Under the pieces are notes generated by a model. It had not been told where the DNA came from, made no database searches, and was given only the letters and a program-made list of their open reading frames with translations. From Hymenolepis diminuta (lineage: Eukaryota > Platyhelminthes > Cestoda > Cyclophyllidea > Hymenolepididae), in the NCBI GenBank assembly GCA_900708905.1, contig CAADRB010000067.1, forward strand, positions 372,001 through 436,000: DNA of 64,000 nucleotides, read 5' to 3'. Positions 27,101 through 36,808 of this stretch are shown one piece after another. The first letter of the stretch is position 1; the number at the start of each line of letters is the position of its first letter. The position numbers were made by a program, and so were the translations under genes.

Positions 27101-30100
27101 AGTACAGAGGATGAAAATGGTGGTGGAGCAGTACAGTATCCATATTTGGTCATCAATCCCCCTTCAACTCCTCATTCAACTATTCATGAAGGAACAATTG
27201 GATTCTTCATTTGTGATTCTCAGGTAAGAAAACTAAGCCTAGTAGCACACTTCCATTAATACTTCCCGGAAATTTCCGATAGTTGGATATTGTATCTTCC
27301 CGTTACATCAGCGGTTACGACCCCTCTCGTTATTATAGTATCCAAAAATCATCATTTGTTCATCTGCCTCGGGACACTGCTTGAGGACTATTCTAAATTT
27401 GATAACAATATTTATTAGGCTGATGAGCTATGAAAACTTCTCAGAACGCTGTTTTATATTTTTGGAAATAACTTAATGGTTTTTGTAAATATTGTATGAT
27501 TTTACGTCCTAAATTCTCTCACAATAATACAAATACAGTGACTTTAGGCAAGTGTTCTACGATTCTGTAAAGTTTTGAGGAGGTATTAGTGTAGAAATCA
27601 AGTATGTATAGCACAGTTTTCATTCAGATTTCCATTTAACCTTCGGAGATTGTTGATGTCTGAATAGTGACTACAGAGCATGTGTGACACCGTAGCCAAT
27701 ATGCACGTCTGCCGAGTTGGAGACAACGAAATCGATATCTATCCGAGCAAACCTGGTGACGTGGATGGGTTGTCAAGCAAGTTAATTCTGGTCAGTCATG
27801 GCGATAGCAGAACGTGAGTTTCCCAAAAGAGCTATTGAGGATATTTACCATTTTCTCCAGTTATGAAGGGTTTCGCAAATGTTTCAGGAAGGTTTTTGCC
27901 TTAAATATTTACTTTTTAATATGTGGTTTAAATGGCTTTCCACATGGCAAAATAAATGCGCCAACTACAAAGTGCCAAATCCCTTATCAACAGTAGTACT
28001 GACTACTACTCGAACATGCGATTAGCTTGAACATCTTCTTGTCAGATGCAACAAACATGTAAAAAAGAAATTCGTTCTGCATCAGTCCTATTTTTGGAGT
28101 CATCGGGTATGTACTTTCATATAATTTTTTCCCAAATTCGAGGCTGCTTAATCAAATGAAAAGAAAATGCATATTAGGTCAGCGCCGTCAAATCCAGAAA
28201 AAGAAATCAACAGTCCTTTCTTCAACGTATTTGAATGCAAAAGATATTCATCCTATTTTCCAATTCGTATTATCAATACGATTTTTAAATAAATGGACCG
28301 ATTATCAATATATTTTTGATTAGCAAGTATATAAGTCCATTTGTAAGTAGGTTTGTGCCTTCTGAGGACTTCAGAATACTAAATCTTAACAATTAATGAA
28401 TACCTAAAAGGGCCTCTGACTGATAAAAAGGTATCCAAGCGGGATATTTTCTGCCTATTTGCCGCAGTTTTTTTCTCGTTAGCCCAATGCAAAACGCTTT
28501 GGAGGCAAAATGCCCACAGAAACGTTTCTCATATTTCTTATCTTAGACAATAGGTTTCATATCACAGTGGAATTTTCTGCCTAAAAATGAATGCCACATG
28601 TTATTGCGCACCTTGTAGCTGTTAACAATATTAGAACTGATCCGCAACGCCTAGTCACAATAATTATCATGATTAATGTTCCCTTTGGTTTACCTTTCTC
28701 ATCTATCATCTGTTATTAGAAATATTGAGAAAAATTTGAAATATTTTTAAGCGTGCTCATTGTATTCTGGAGACAAATTCAAGAGGGATTCAGTTAACTA
28801 GAAACTCGCGATGTGTGAAGTTAAAATTAGTTGTGGCTTTATCCTTTATTCAGGTCTAGGGCTTTCCCATAAAAACTGATTTTATCAAGATTTTCCACTG
28901 ATTTATACTCATGAGTATGAATTCAGCTAATTGGTTCGTCAATCTGTTTAAGTTATTTCCGTACTTCTGCCTTTTCGTAATTGGCGAGAGGCCAAACCAC
29001 AAAACTGTGGTGATTAGGTGATTCAGATTTTGCTAAAAGAAGTTTCATTTAAAGCTATATCCATCGGTATTATAGATCTCTCCACCATAACTGGTCATCA
29101 ATTTGCGTATCATCAAAGGGTTGTAGAAGCAAATAACTGATCTAGTATGGTAATCGTATTACTTTAAATAGGATTATCGTCTTACAAAATCCTATATCAA
29201 ATTATTCTTTGCGTTTGGAAAATACCTTCACCATTTTAAAAGGTCAAAAACTAGAATTTCGAAAAATGACTGATCAAACCGACGCGAAGAGCACTAAAAC
29301 TGTCAAGAAATTTCGAGTCCTCAGGTTGCCTATCTGATTCTCGAGTGTTTTAAGAAACTGAAGGTGAATGCTTAAGAACGACTCAAATTTTAAATAAATA
29401 CAAAATTTCATAAAAATCGATTAATAAATAAATTATTTAATTCAAAACCTTGTAAGTATGAATGTTTATAGTGATTGGTTATCTTAGCTAACTAACGCCG
29501 CACAATTTTCTTGCGGACGTGACCATAATATAAAGTAGAATGACATTCTCTGGCAATGGGAAGGATAGGCATGCAGGTTGACTTGAAATTATCTGTTAAT
29601 GATGTTGCTGAAATACGATTTTAAGGAATCCGAATATTTCTAAAAATATGAGTTTATTAGCAGGGCGAAGTGTAAAAATGTAGATAAATGAAAAGAAATA
29701 TAAAAGGTTAAGACAGCATCAATTCAATATAAGGCTACTTCAAGAGACAGACCAAATTAGGCTAGATATGCTAAACAGGTAACGGCAGCCTTTAATGAGC
29801 GTAAAGAAAAATAGCTGGCTAAAGTCACGGGTTTATTGGACAACTGGAGGTGAAGAAAAGGTGAAAGAAGGAAGGTGTATGAAGAGGAATTGAGGGGAAA
29901 GCGGAAATGGAGGACAATCTGGATCATGATGAATATGCGAAATGAGGTATGATAAGGCAGTTGACCGAATTCGCCCCATTCGTTCATTGGCGGGCGGTTG
30001 ACAGTTAGAACAGAACATGAACAGTCAAGGCAAACAATACATAGGTAGACTGAGCAGGTCTGAGTCCGTGTGTGCACGCACTACAAGGTATGATCCGTCC

Positions 30101-33100
30101 ATATTTAAACTTTTTCGTTTTATATATAGTCTTAATTGTTGATTCTTTCAATTATTTCTAATTTTTGTGAAAATTCTAGAATGATAGCTTGAGCCAAGTC
30201 TATTATCCTTAAGTCAGCTTATAAAATAATTGTATAGTGATTAAATTTCTCATCTTCTTTTCAATAATAATAATTTTTTAGTTAAAACTCTCACCAATAA
30301 AATGGTTTGGACAGAAGGGTAAATGGCTTTTAAATATGAGTACTTTTTCAAAAATTTGGTGTTCTTAACCTTCGGTTTGCTTTCTTTTCCAACTCCGATC
30401 TTTCTTGTTTCATTCTGAAGATAATGTTAACGGAAGCATTTTTCAGGGGTATCTATTTTCTCTCAAATTTGCATATCAGAAAGCAGCCTTCAATGTTGAA
30501 AGGTCATAAGAAAACTTACAACCTGAAGAGCATTTGTATATCTTATTTCTTCTTTAGAGTACTGGTGTATCCGACAGAGCCTAATTATCAATTTTCATTC
30601 ACACATCCACAAGAGTTCTCATTAAATGTAGATGTGCTTATTGGTTTCCATTTGTTATGGATCGATAAATTACTTTGTTATTTCTGTCTTATATACGTAA
30701 CTGATTCATCAGTTAATTGTGTCATTCTGTATTCGTGTATTCAATACATGAAATTCAATTCATACAGGCCATCTTATTTGAACACAGGTAGTCGTCTAAA
30801 TAGCCAGAGCTCATGACTTTTGTCAGCTTATACGTCTACTTGAGCTCGTGCTTATTTAAATTTTTGTTCACTATTTTTTCATCAAACCAATTTATCATTA
30901 AATTTAGTTGCGTAACCGCATTACTATTAAAATGCCTGAAAATCTGTATTAGATTTTGCTTCACACGCACCTTTATATCTCTGGCAGGGTTCAAACTACT
31001 CGTAGTTTCCTAATAACGATATGTCATTAAACCTGTATATAATAGTTTAAACCATTTATGGAAAACTACATTGCTTTTAAGAATTTTTAAAGAAGAAAAT
31101 AAACAATTGAAGCATTATTATTTCTGAATGGCATCCCATTTTAAAAAATCAAAAACATGTTATCGGTACATAATTGTATAGTAACCAGACAGTTTGAATA
31201 AAAGATATCTTCTATGCTTAAACAAATGATTGATACTTTGCGCCTATCATCTACATTCAACTTCTCTAATAAGCATTTAGAAGATGGGCATGTTTACCCC
31301 TCTTTAAGTATAAAAATATGACTTTTCATAAGTGTCGGGGTTGATGGAGAGTCATCTTTGAGAATATATCATCATTTCAATACATTTTTCGAGTGGTCAA
31401 TAGACGTTTCTTTCACATGATGAGTGTTGTCATAACTGTAATTATCTTGTTAACTGCAATACTGTCGAAATCTTTCATTCATATATGTATGATGACACAG
31501 ATATGATGAAAAATCGCAGAGGAGGGAAGTCGGGTTAAAATCGATTTCTTTTGTGTGTACTAAAATCGCAATGATTAACCAGCATTATTGCCAAGTCAAC
31601 GATCATGAGATTGATGTTCATAGTTGGATATGCGCCAATTTGAACGGACAGCCGTTGGGTTATTACTTTTCAACTTGAGGGGTAGTATAATTTGACCTGC
31701 TCCAGGACGCATCCCCTATACAGACTTTGTGTATTGAGTTTGGAAAGTACTTTTATTTGTGTTTCAGGAGTCATTGTCTACCTCCTTCAATATTCTGTTT
31801 ATGAGAGATCAATTTCATATCAGTTCAAACACCTGTTTACAAATTGCATTAATAACTCAAGCTTCTGTAGATCCAAGTCTTAATGTATTCTTTTGATCTC
31901 ATAATGTATCTTATTCTTATAATTCAGGAAATTGCCAGCCGGGCAACTTGGTATTGCATCCGATGTCACGCAGATGTTAAATCCTATAATCAGATTCGCA
32001 AATGTGCCTGCCAGAAATACGGCTTAAAAAGGCGGTTCCGTAATCTTCGAGAAAGAATTTCGGCAGAAATCGGTGAAATCAGTCGTCCAAATAGTCGAAT
32101 GGTGCCTCCTTCTCCGATGGGTTTCAACCAGACTACCACTGGGAAAATGAGTCGCCAAACGTCTACTCTTTCAGGTGCAAAACCGAGAGCAACTTTTGAA
32201 CTTCCCGATGACAACAACGAAAAACCGATTCAGATAAACGTTGATGATAATAAAATCGATATTACCGGTAAGTTTTAATTCATTCTGGGGGAGTGTAATT
32301 TGAAATAAAGGTTTGATTTGTCAAATCACACAATGAAATAGGAAAGAAGTCCAGAATGAAAATTAATAAATTGACAAGACTTCAAATTCAGGTAAATCAT
32401 AGGTAAAGCTAATTTTGTTATCTGATTGAGTTAAGCTAGAGACATCTCCCTTTAAAATCAAAGATCTCAAAGGTTATCTGAAATCAACAGCCTTGTCCTG
32501 GTCAAAAGAGAAATGTGAGGTCAAAAATAATATATTGGACGAGATAATCTGAATGGAAGACGGAAAAGGAAAGACACTCAAAGATTACTCACCAGAAGAA
32601 AGAATGTTAAAGCAGATATTACCCCCTATATCGATAATTTAAGAGACGATGTTTGTATTGGAGAGTTTTAATAATTATTATAACTATTAATTATAACTAT
32701 AGCAGGTCGGAATTACCAAAATTTTTAAGAAAGTATTTGATAGCAATCTGAATTAACACGTACTTATGGGTTATTATAGTGATACATCGTTCCAAATAGG
32801 CGCATGATAGTCCTGCAGGTGAGTCTGAGGTCACATAAAGCGATTAAGCGCTGTAAGTTCTATAAGGAGACAGCAAGAAAATATCCTTGCAGTCATTGTA
32901 AACTGTTAACACCTTTGAGGAGAGAATATTTGATAACTCTTAATCTTATTAACCATTAAATGCTATGCCATGTTTAAAATTTACACATTTCCTCTCGCTA
33001 TTTTAGCTAACATCCAGAATTTCTTAAGAATCAAATTTTTCATTTCTATTTTTTTATTTTGTTTCTTCTAGTTTGCCATAATCAATAAAACAAAAAATTT

Positions 33101-36100
33101 AAGTGATTTATTTGGCTAACATTGGCTTACTTTTTAATAACTGAATTTATGGCATTGTTAATCTCATTGGAATGCATTACATGACTTTTTTTGAAAGTAC
33201 AAATTTTGACGTATGACATTTCCGTTCGATGTTGCGTAGACATTTTCATTCTAACACAAATGTTTGCAAATAATTAATAAAGTAAGAATGGCTTGAAACA
33301 TGGTATATTTCTGGGCTGAAAAACCAATGAATAAAACTCTCACATTTATTTAATGTATTTAATACGAGTAATGATACTTCAGCTTTTAATTTTAAAATGT
33401 TTAAGTACGTGATAGATGGCAGAATCTAATTCATAAATCTAATTTTCTTAATGCTATTCGTTCCTCGAACACAAGTTTTTTCCTATTACTGTTCTCCCAC
33501 GATCGTACCATGTAACAAGTGCTCTTCGTTGTGATAAAACTGGCTAACCAAGTAGCCAATATAATGTAATATTCTAATTAAAAAGGAAGGAGGTCTTTTT
33601 CCTCCAAGTCCGAATAAGTTGCTAGTACCAAGGTAGTTTCTGGGGCTTGGGGCAATAGGTGATAACCAGTTCTCACCAGGTTATGGCAATACGCTTCTCA
33701 TTAATATTATAAGTTCCCCCGTGGATTGGTGCTGTAGTGATCAATGCACGCGTCTGCTAAGTCCTAAATCACGAGATCGGTGATCATCGGTACATACCCA
33801 ATGCCGTGGACGGCCAATCCTACAAACTATTTCTGATTAACAAGGAGGATTGTAGAATGTGAGCTTCTTATAAATGCAGCTTCAAGGTATCTACCCTCCA
33901 CCCAACTTTCATAAGTTGTTGGATGATAATTTTGGGCATTATAGATAAGTAATTTATTCATTTAGGTATCGTGATTTAGAATGAATATTTCGGTGTCAAA
34001 AAGTCCTGGAATTTAAGGATATTTTCAAACCTAAGATTTGATAGTTAAAACAGCAGAGTTCAGATCTCCAAATCTGAGACGAATCGAAGTCATAAAACAT
34101 TCGCCTAATGCGGTTTCATTGTCAGATAAAATCGCTAGACTTTTTGTCTTCTAATAACCTCAATAACCAATTTCCTATTTATTTAAGTGGAAGTAACAGC
34201 CCTGTAGTATATCTAAATTCCTGGTAATATTTCAATTGGAAAATCAGAAACTTATAAATTAAAGCTAGCTATGTAGTTTGAGAGATAATTTTATGCATAC
34301 GTCACTAAAGTTGACACCAATAACCAAATAAGAAAAATGAAGAATTGATCATCTTTGGGCCATTCTTGCGCAATCATATGCGTCTCATATTCTTACTCGG
34401 GCTCATGAAAAGCACACAACCGTACAGAATGGGCTTTCAGAGTCATTCCACTCATATCCATTCCAAGCCCATTCGTCTAAAAACGTGTCTGTGTCTGCGA
34501 CTAATCCTTAATCACGGGCCCTGTCTCTTGACCTCTCTAGCTCAGTCCAAGTACAGTATGCATGCCATTGAGATTCACCTGGTATTGACCTTAAAATGGC
34601 AATGGTGTTTATTTACTTGACTCTAAAATCCGAGATACCAACTTCCAAATGACTGGTATGCATGATCTGATCCTTCATACAAGCATCATATTTAGAACGA
34701 TTGGGCGTATATTGTTGAAAAGTATTGGTAAGGTGATTATCAGTTTTAAAAGAGGGATTATGGCTTTGAAAAGAGTTGTATAATCACGAGAATCCTGCTT
34801 CATTATCAGACATTCCGCTTTCTCAACTTTCTACCTCATCATATTTATCTCGTGTCAATATTTTGTTCCTAGGGGAAATTGAGATGATATATTGCCATGT
34901 TTCTCAAACGTAAATGTTTTACATGAATAAGAATTTACCTTTTGGATAGTTAAAAGGAACTCTCAGATTTTTTTTACTAGTTATTATGATTTAAAGTTGA
35001 ATCATCTCCTTCATTTTGTTAAAATTTTGCAGGGGTTACTCCTTTGGAAATCAAGCTAATTGGATGATGGCATGGTAATTTATTTCCCCAAATATTGTTA
35101 CTTCTGTTAAATTGGTACTGAAATGAATTTATAATTGGGACTCCGTGACCACATTTTGAAGCAGAAGGAATTTGATCAATCATATCGATTCTGTTTGTGA
35201 AGTGAATTATGTCATAATGGAATAAGTCAAAACAAAGCATAGCTGCCAATTGTGCATTAATAACTTGCTAATAACGCAGAAAAGTATGGAAATTTGAAGA
35301 CAAATCTTCCTCGTACGCAAGTTCTTATTGTATGCATGTCACGTTAATTTAAATATAGTTGGTACTGACAATTTCTATGGTATTGATGTATCGTTTTTCC
35401 CATTTCTAATATCCTAAGCTGCCACATACCAATTATCATTTTTTCTCTTCCTTAGGTGTGTATTACTGGTGTCGAAAGCGATCCCTGTCTGAGGCAATCC
35501 TTCCCAACAACAGAAACATTGAAAGTCAAATCTCTGAAGTTGAAGCTATCAAAATTCTTCAAAATCACATTCTTGTTTGTCTGCTGGCTGACAAAAAGGC
35601 TCCACGTTTGGGTCTAAGGTCCTTTGTCCTCCCCCTACGTGCTAGTAACCTTCCTGCCAGTCAAATCCGTCCGATCATATTCCTTACTTCTCACGAATTC
35701 ATTTCCGAGGAGTGGCATGAGTTGGAAAACTTCCCAGAAATTTACTTCCTTCCTGGATCTCCTCTGAGTCGCAGAGATCTATGGATTGCAAGAATTCAAC
35801 TGGTCTCAGTTTGTGTTGTTATAGGCGTTTCCGAAACGGTCCAAGTTGATGATCCCTACATGCTTGATAAGGAGGCAATTCTTTGCTCCCTCAATATTCG
35901 CGCTTTGAAGATTCCACCTTCTTTGAGGCAATCAGTTAGTGATGATATTGCTGCAAGATCCAGTGGGGCTGAAATCCCCCTTCTAACAGCCCTCTGTATG
36001 GATTCTAACATCCATTTCTTAGATCCTGATGATTTTGAGACCGGAAAGGCAGATATTGATATCTTCTTAACAATACCCTTCGCCAGAGGATTAGCTTTCA

Positions 36101-36762
36101 CTGGATCTGTGCTGGATGCCCTAGTGTCTACTGCTTACTTCGACAGAAACGCTATGACACTTATTCGTTACTTGGTTACAGGTGGAACCACCCCAGTTCT
36201 AGAGCAGTGGGCAGCGTATGGTGGTGACTTCTATGATAACTTCCATATTACTGATACAGGAGAAGTTCAGGTTAACGAATTCCTTGCTGCTCTGAGAAGA
36301 AATAACACGAAACGACCAACTATTGCACAGTTGAGTTTCAATGATCCAAGATTGGCGAAAATTATGGAGAATAATGGCAATGCTACGCGAGGAATCGCCT
36401 TTGGAACGCTCTTTTGCAAATCCCTGGAGGATAATGGAATCCTATGTATGGGTCTATTCAGGCTGAATGTTCTTCCCCCAACACTAAGACGTGTAGAAAC
36501 AAGCACTACGTCTTTGAACAGACCGGAGCAACTTGCTAGAAGAGCTAGCGCATGTAGTCCACCAGAGCCTATTAAAATGAGGATTCTCTTTGAAGAACAC
36601 AGTGACTTGAAATCACAACTCGAAACTAGGAGACTCGTAGATAGGATGAATATGCCATTAGGACCAAATTCGGCCAACAACAGATTCGTTATTACTAGTC
36701 CACCCTACTATTTCCCCGTGCACCCCAGTGACTTGGTCTTCTGTCTTATACCCTGTACATAA
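5759..36762 (+). CDS. slo: SLO/BK calcium-activated potassium channel, whole gene (7 coding exons)
   Basis: Encodes the pore-forming subunit of the large-conductance, voltage- and calcium-gated potassium channel of the plasma membrane, a tetramer that repolarises nerve and muscle. Coding exons are 5759-6122, 12514-12999, 15438-15904, 24113-24304, 26495-27223, 31928-32267 and 35456-36762. They sum to 3885 nt, giving 1294 residues plus TAA. Order in the protein: S0 (about 28-48), S1 (146-165), S2 (187-205), S3, S4 with R242/R245/R248, pore with TVGYGD (324-329), S6, RCK1 (about 377-745), CxxCH linker motif (756-760), RCK2 (about 860-1290). Seen: all six junctions have GT-AG ends and matching phase, and each joins sequence contiguous in known SLO proteins. 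Odd points: calcium bowl degenerate, about 98 extra residues in RCK1 and 59 in RCK2, almost no C-terminal tail. The family call is very secure; orthology to SLO1 rather than a flatworm-specific SLO copy is inferred. Confidence 0.95.
6335..6735 (+). repeat. polypurine-cored repeat, copy 1
   Basis: Order of landmarks: a 5' half with AAAGCTAATTT, then GTGTATATTGGACA (6467-6480), a purine-rich core (GAGAGAGTAAAGGTGG...), then GTTCGTCGATGAGCA (6636-6650) and a TCATCTTCTGATGATTA tail. The same order recurs at 11990-12390, 29700-30075, 32400-32665 and 56520-56850, and inverted at about 61250-61480. No coding capacity; probably a non-autonomous element. Confidence 0.6.
9885..10150 (+). repeat. diverged dispersed repeat, copy 2 (slo intron 1)
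   Basis: Second copy of the repeat at 4141-4410, in the same orientation and inside slo intron 1. The order of shared blocks is the evidence; exact ends are not visible. Confidence 0.4.
11990..12390 (+). repeat. polypurine-cored repeat, copy 2
   Basis: Matches copy 1 across its length. The 15-mer GTTCGTCGATGAGCA (12316-12330) is identical in both and is followed by related TCATCATCTGACAATTAGAACA. The core GAGAGGAGAAAGAGCAG is purine-rich. It ends about 125 bp before slo exon 2. Confidence 0.6.
12514..12999 (+). CDS. slo: slo exon 2: S1-S4 voltage sensor and S5 start
   Basis: Encodes residues 122-283. The acceptor is TTCTCTTCAG ending at 12513 and the donor is GTAAGA at 13000; both are phase 1. 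The voltage-sensor charges known from BK channels are all visible: an acidic residue in S2 (D188), R202 at the end of S2, D221 in S3 just before TVPP, and S4 arginines R242, R245 and R248. By the family alignment as I remember it, these match D153, R167, D186, R207, R210 and R213 of the mammalian protein. Voltage sensing should therefore be intact. The S1-S2 loop is short and rich in H, K and R. A single large exon spans the whole sensor. Confidence 0.95.
13000..15437 (+). other. slo intron 2 (2.4 kb)
   Basis: GTAAGA to CCAATAG. Open frames at 13811-14131 (+) and 14482-14676 (-) lie in locally GC-richer DNA but show no recognisable motif and no splice-bounded structure. No assigned repeat. 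Confidence 0.8.
15438..15904 (+). CDS. slo: slo exon 3: S5-pore-S6 and start of RCK1
   Basis: Encodes residues 284-439. The acceptor is TTCCAATAG ending at 15437; the donor GTAGGC at 15905 is phase 0. The selectivity filter reads STVGYGD (TVGYGD is 324-329), the potassium signature. S6 is [11 protein letters not shown] (344-354), where most SLO1 proteins have two glycines in place of C347-A348. After S6 the charged RKK-type ring is reduced to TSK (366-368). RCK1 opens with [10 protein letters not shown]399, H402, D404 and H431 sit where D362, H365, D367 and H394 of mammalian BK lie (numbering from memory). Those residues take part in calcium and proton sensing. Open reading frame upstream of 15438 is intronic. 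Confidence 0.95.
15905..24112 (+). other. slo intron 3 (8.2 kb, longest)
   Basis: GTAGGC to TTGATAG. Mostly AT-rich. It contains a 53-codon protein-like ORF (21470-21631), a GC-richer mosaic at about 22700-22900 in which three frames read protein-like for 20-30 codons, and CCATATGAAATAAAAT at 23809-23824, a 16-mer also found at 7939-7954. No conserved alternative exon of the channel was seen. Confidence 0.8.
21470..21631 (+). other. unrecognised 53-codon ORF in slo intron 3
   Basis: ATG to TAA, 53 residues; the frame is open for about 20 more codons upstream. The peptide has complex composition ([25 protein letters not shown], then a hydrophobic end) and stands out from the AT-driven frames around it. 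I do not recognise the family. It could be a fragment of a mobile element, a nested exon, or chance. Confidence 0.25.
24113..24304 (+). CDS. slo: slo exon 4: RCK1 Rossmann-fold segment
   Basis: Encodes residues 440-503, with phase 0 at both ends (TTGATAG ending at 24112, GTAAGT from 24305). It carries the very conserved ADACLILAN, the acidic [13 protein letters not shown] run and the helix ending in QLLQQCNK. This is the core of RCK1, which couples calcium binding to the S6 gate. It follows the longest intron of the gene (8.2 kb). The start codon-like GTG-ATG inside it is not an initiator: the frame is open back to the acceptor and joins residue 439 without gap. Confidence 0.94.
24395..24565 (+). 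mobile_element. tRNA-derived SINE, copy F
   Basis: Degenerate tRNA-like head (GTAGGCGTCTGCCAAGTCAGAGA...) followed by the family body GGTTAATTCTTGTCAACATGAGGGATGGCAGAATG, shared with copies at 27675, 33725 and 47240. Confidence 0.6.
26090..26390 (+). repeat. dispersed repeat, + arm of an inverted pair
   Basis: Read on the plus strand it matches the minus strand of 58020-58325 in order: GACAAG.GTGTGT, GGAATGGATCCGAACATCGCT, GGGGAAGCTGAACC, CACTCAA.GGA, ACTTAA, then CACTGTGAG/CTATGAG. Divergence is moderate. Non-coding. Confidence 0.55.
26495..27223 (+). CDS. slo: slo exon 5: RCK1 C-lobe with about 98 extra residues
   Basis: Encodes residues 504-746, phase 0 at both ends (GTTCAG ending at 26494, GTAAGA from 27224). 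It opens with [10 protein letters not shown] and [18 protein letters not shown], both near-invariant in SLO1. After NLFSMRS (546-552) the usual nine-residue step to a tryptophan becomes 107 residues (W659). The insert is polar and Pro/Asp-rich, then basic, and lies inside the exon without internal GT-AG boundaries that would excise it in frame. It holds RLHSMP (601-606, R-x-x-S-x-P) and RTSS (642-645). R551, S668 and E670 match R514, S533 and E535 of mammalian BK, which belong to the RCK1 calcium site, so the insert loops out between site elements. Confidence 0.93.
27675..27870 (+). mobile_element. tRNA-derived SINE, copy E
   Basis: Head TGTGACACCGTAGCCAATATGCACGTCTGC..., body GTTAATTCTGGTCAGTCATGGCGATAGCAGAACGTGAG, aligning to copies F, D and A. 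Box B is decayed. Confidence 0.6.
29700..30075 (+). repeat. polypurine-cored repeat, copy 3 (slo intron 5)
   Basis: TTATTGGACAACTGG, a long purine-rich core (GGTGAAAGAAGGAAGG), a CATTCGTTCATTGG block in place of the TTCGTCGATGAGC block, then GACAGTTAGAACAGAAC, as in copies 1 and 2. Confidence 0.5.
31565..31730 (+). mobile_element. tRNA-derived SINE, copy G (decayed)
   Basis: TGCCAAGTCAACGATCATGAGATTGATGTTCATAG..., then GGGTTATTACTTTTCAACTTGAGGGGTAGTATAA, following the order of the family body. More diverged than the other copies. Confidence 0.4.
31928..32267 (+). CDS. slo: slo exon 6: end of RCK1, CxxCH motif and RCK1-RCK2 linker
   Basis: Encodes residues 747-859 plus one base. Acceptor TAATTCAG ends at 31927 (phase 0); donor GTAAGT at 32268 (phase 1). 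[11 protein letters not shown] carries CxxCH at 756-760, the motif reported to bind haem in mammalian BK (CKACH there). A second cysteine pair follows (KCACQK, 771-776). The rest is a low-conservation linker, basic and then serine/threonine-rich, with RPNSR and RQTS sites that could be phosphorylated (inference). Family linkers are variable and often alternatively spliced; no extra exon is evident here. Confidence 0.92.
32400..32665 (+). repeat. polypurine-cored repeat, copy 4 (partial, slo intron 6)
   Basis: Carries the 5' half seen in copy 1 (AGGTAAAGCTAATTT, then AATAATATATTGGACGAG) and the purine-rich core (GGAAGACGGAAAAGGAAAG). The GATGAGC-type 3' block is not recognisable. Confidence 0.45.
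32671..32700 (+). repeat. short AT-rich tandem repeat
   Basis: About two copies of ATTATAACTATTA. Minor feature. Confidence 0.5.
33725..33905 (+). mobile_element. tRNA-derived SINE, copy D
   Basis: Head with ATTGGTGCTGTAGTGATCAA, then CACGCGTCTGCTAAGTCC and GAGATCGGTGATCATCGG where box B belongs, followed by the body (TGATTAACAAGGAGGATTGTAGAATG). Confidence 0.65.
35456..36762 (+). CDS. slo: slo exon 7: RCK2 with degenerate calcium bowl, and stop
   Basis: Encodes residues 860-1294. Acceptor CTTCCTTAG ends at 35455; the split glycine is completed, giving TGVYYWC (TGMFHWC in mammals). Recognisable blocks: [90 protein letters not shown]. The calcium-bowl position (1047-1068) reads [18 protein letters not shown], without the run of five aspartates. 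An extra segment of about 59 residues (around 1201-1268) holds RRAS (1221-1224), a classic PKA site. The protein stops four residues after FCL, where relatives carry tens of further residues. A GTACAT lies across the stop region and could be a weak donor for a longer isoform. Confidence 0.94.
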
Positions 36763-36808
36763 ACCTGCTTTTGCTACCTTGATGCCATTATTTTCACATA
36801 TTTATTTA

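Larger units (their letters stand above)
27224..31927 (+). other. slo intron 5 (4.7 kb)
   Basis: GTAAGA to TAATTCAG. Contains SINE copies at about 27675-27870 and 31565-31730 and a polypurine repeat (29700-30075). A 130-codon frame at 30424-30816 is AT-rich and unlike any protein I know. Confidence 0.8.
32268..35455 (+). other. slo intron 6 (3.2 kb)
   Basis: GTAAGT to CTTCCTTAG. Holds a partial polypurine repeat (32400-32665), a short AT tandem (about 32671-32700), a SINE (33725-33905) and a GC-richer open stretch (34345-34620) of unknown origin. Confidence 0.8.

Noticed and set aside
30424..30816. 130-codon plus-strand frame in slo intron 5
   Set aside because: AT-rich, hydrophobic by composition, no motif, no splice or start context; likely chance.
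35856..36680. Two long minus-strand frames (35856-36101, 36267-36680)
   Set aside because: They are shadows of slo exon 7 on the opposite strand.
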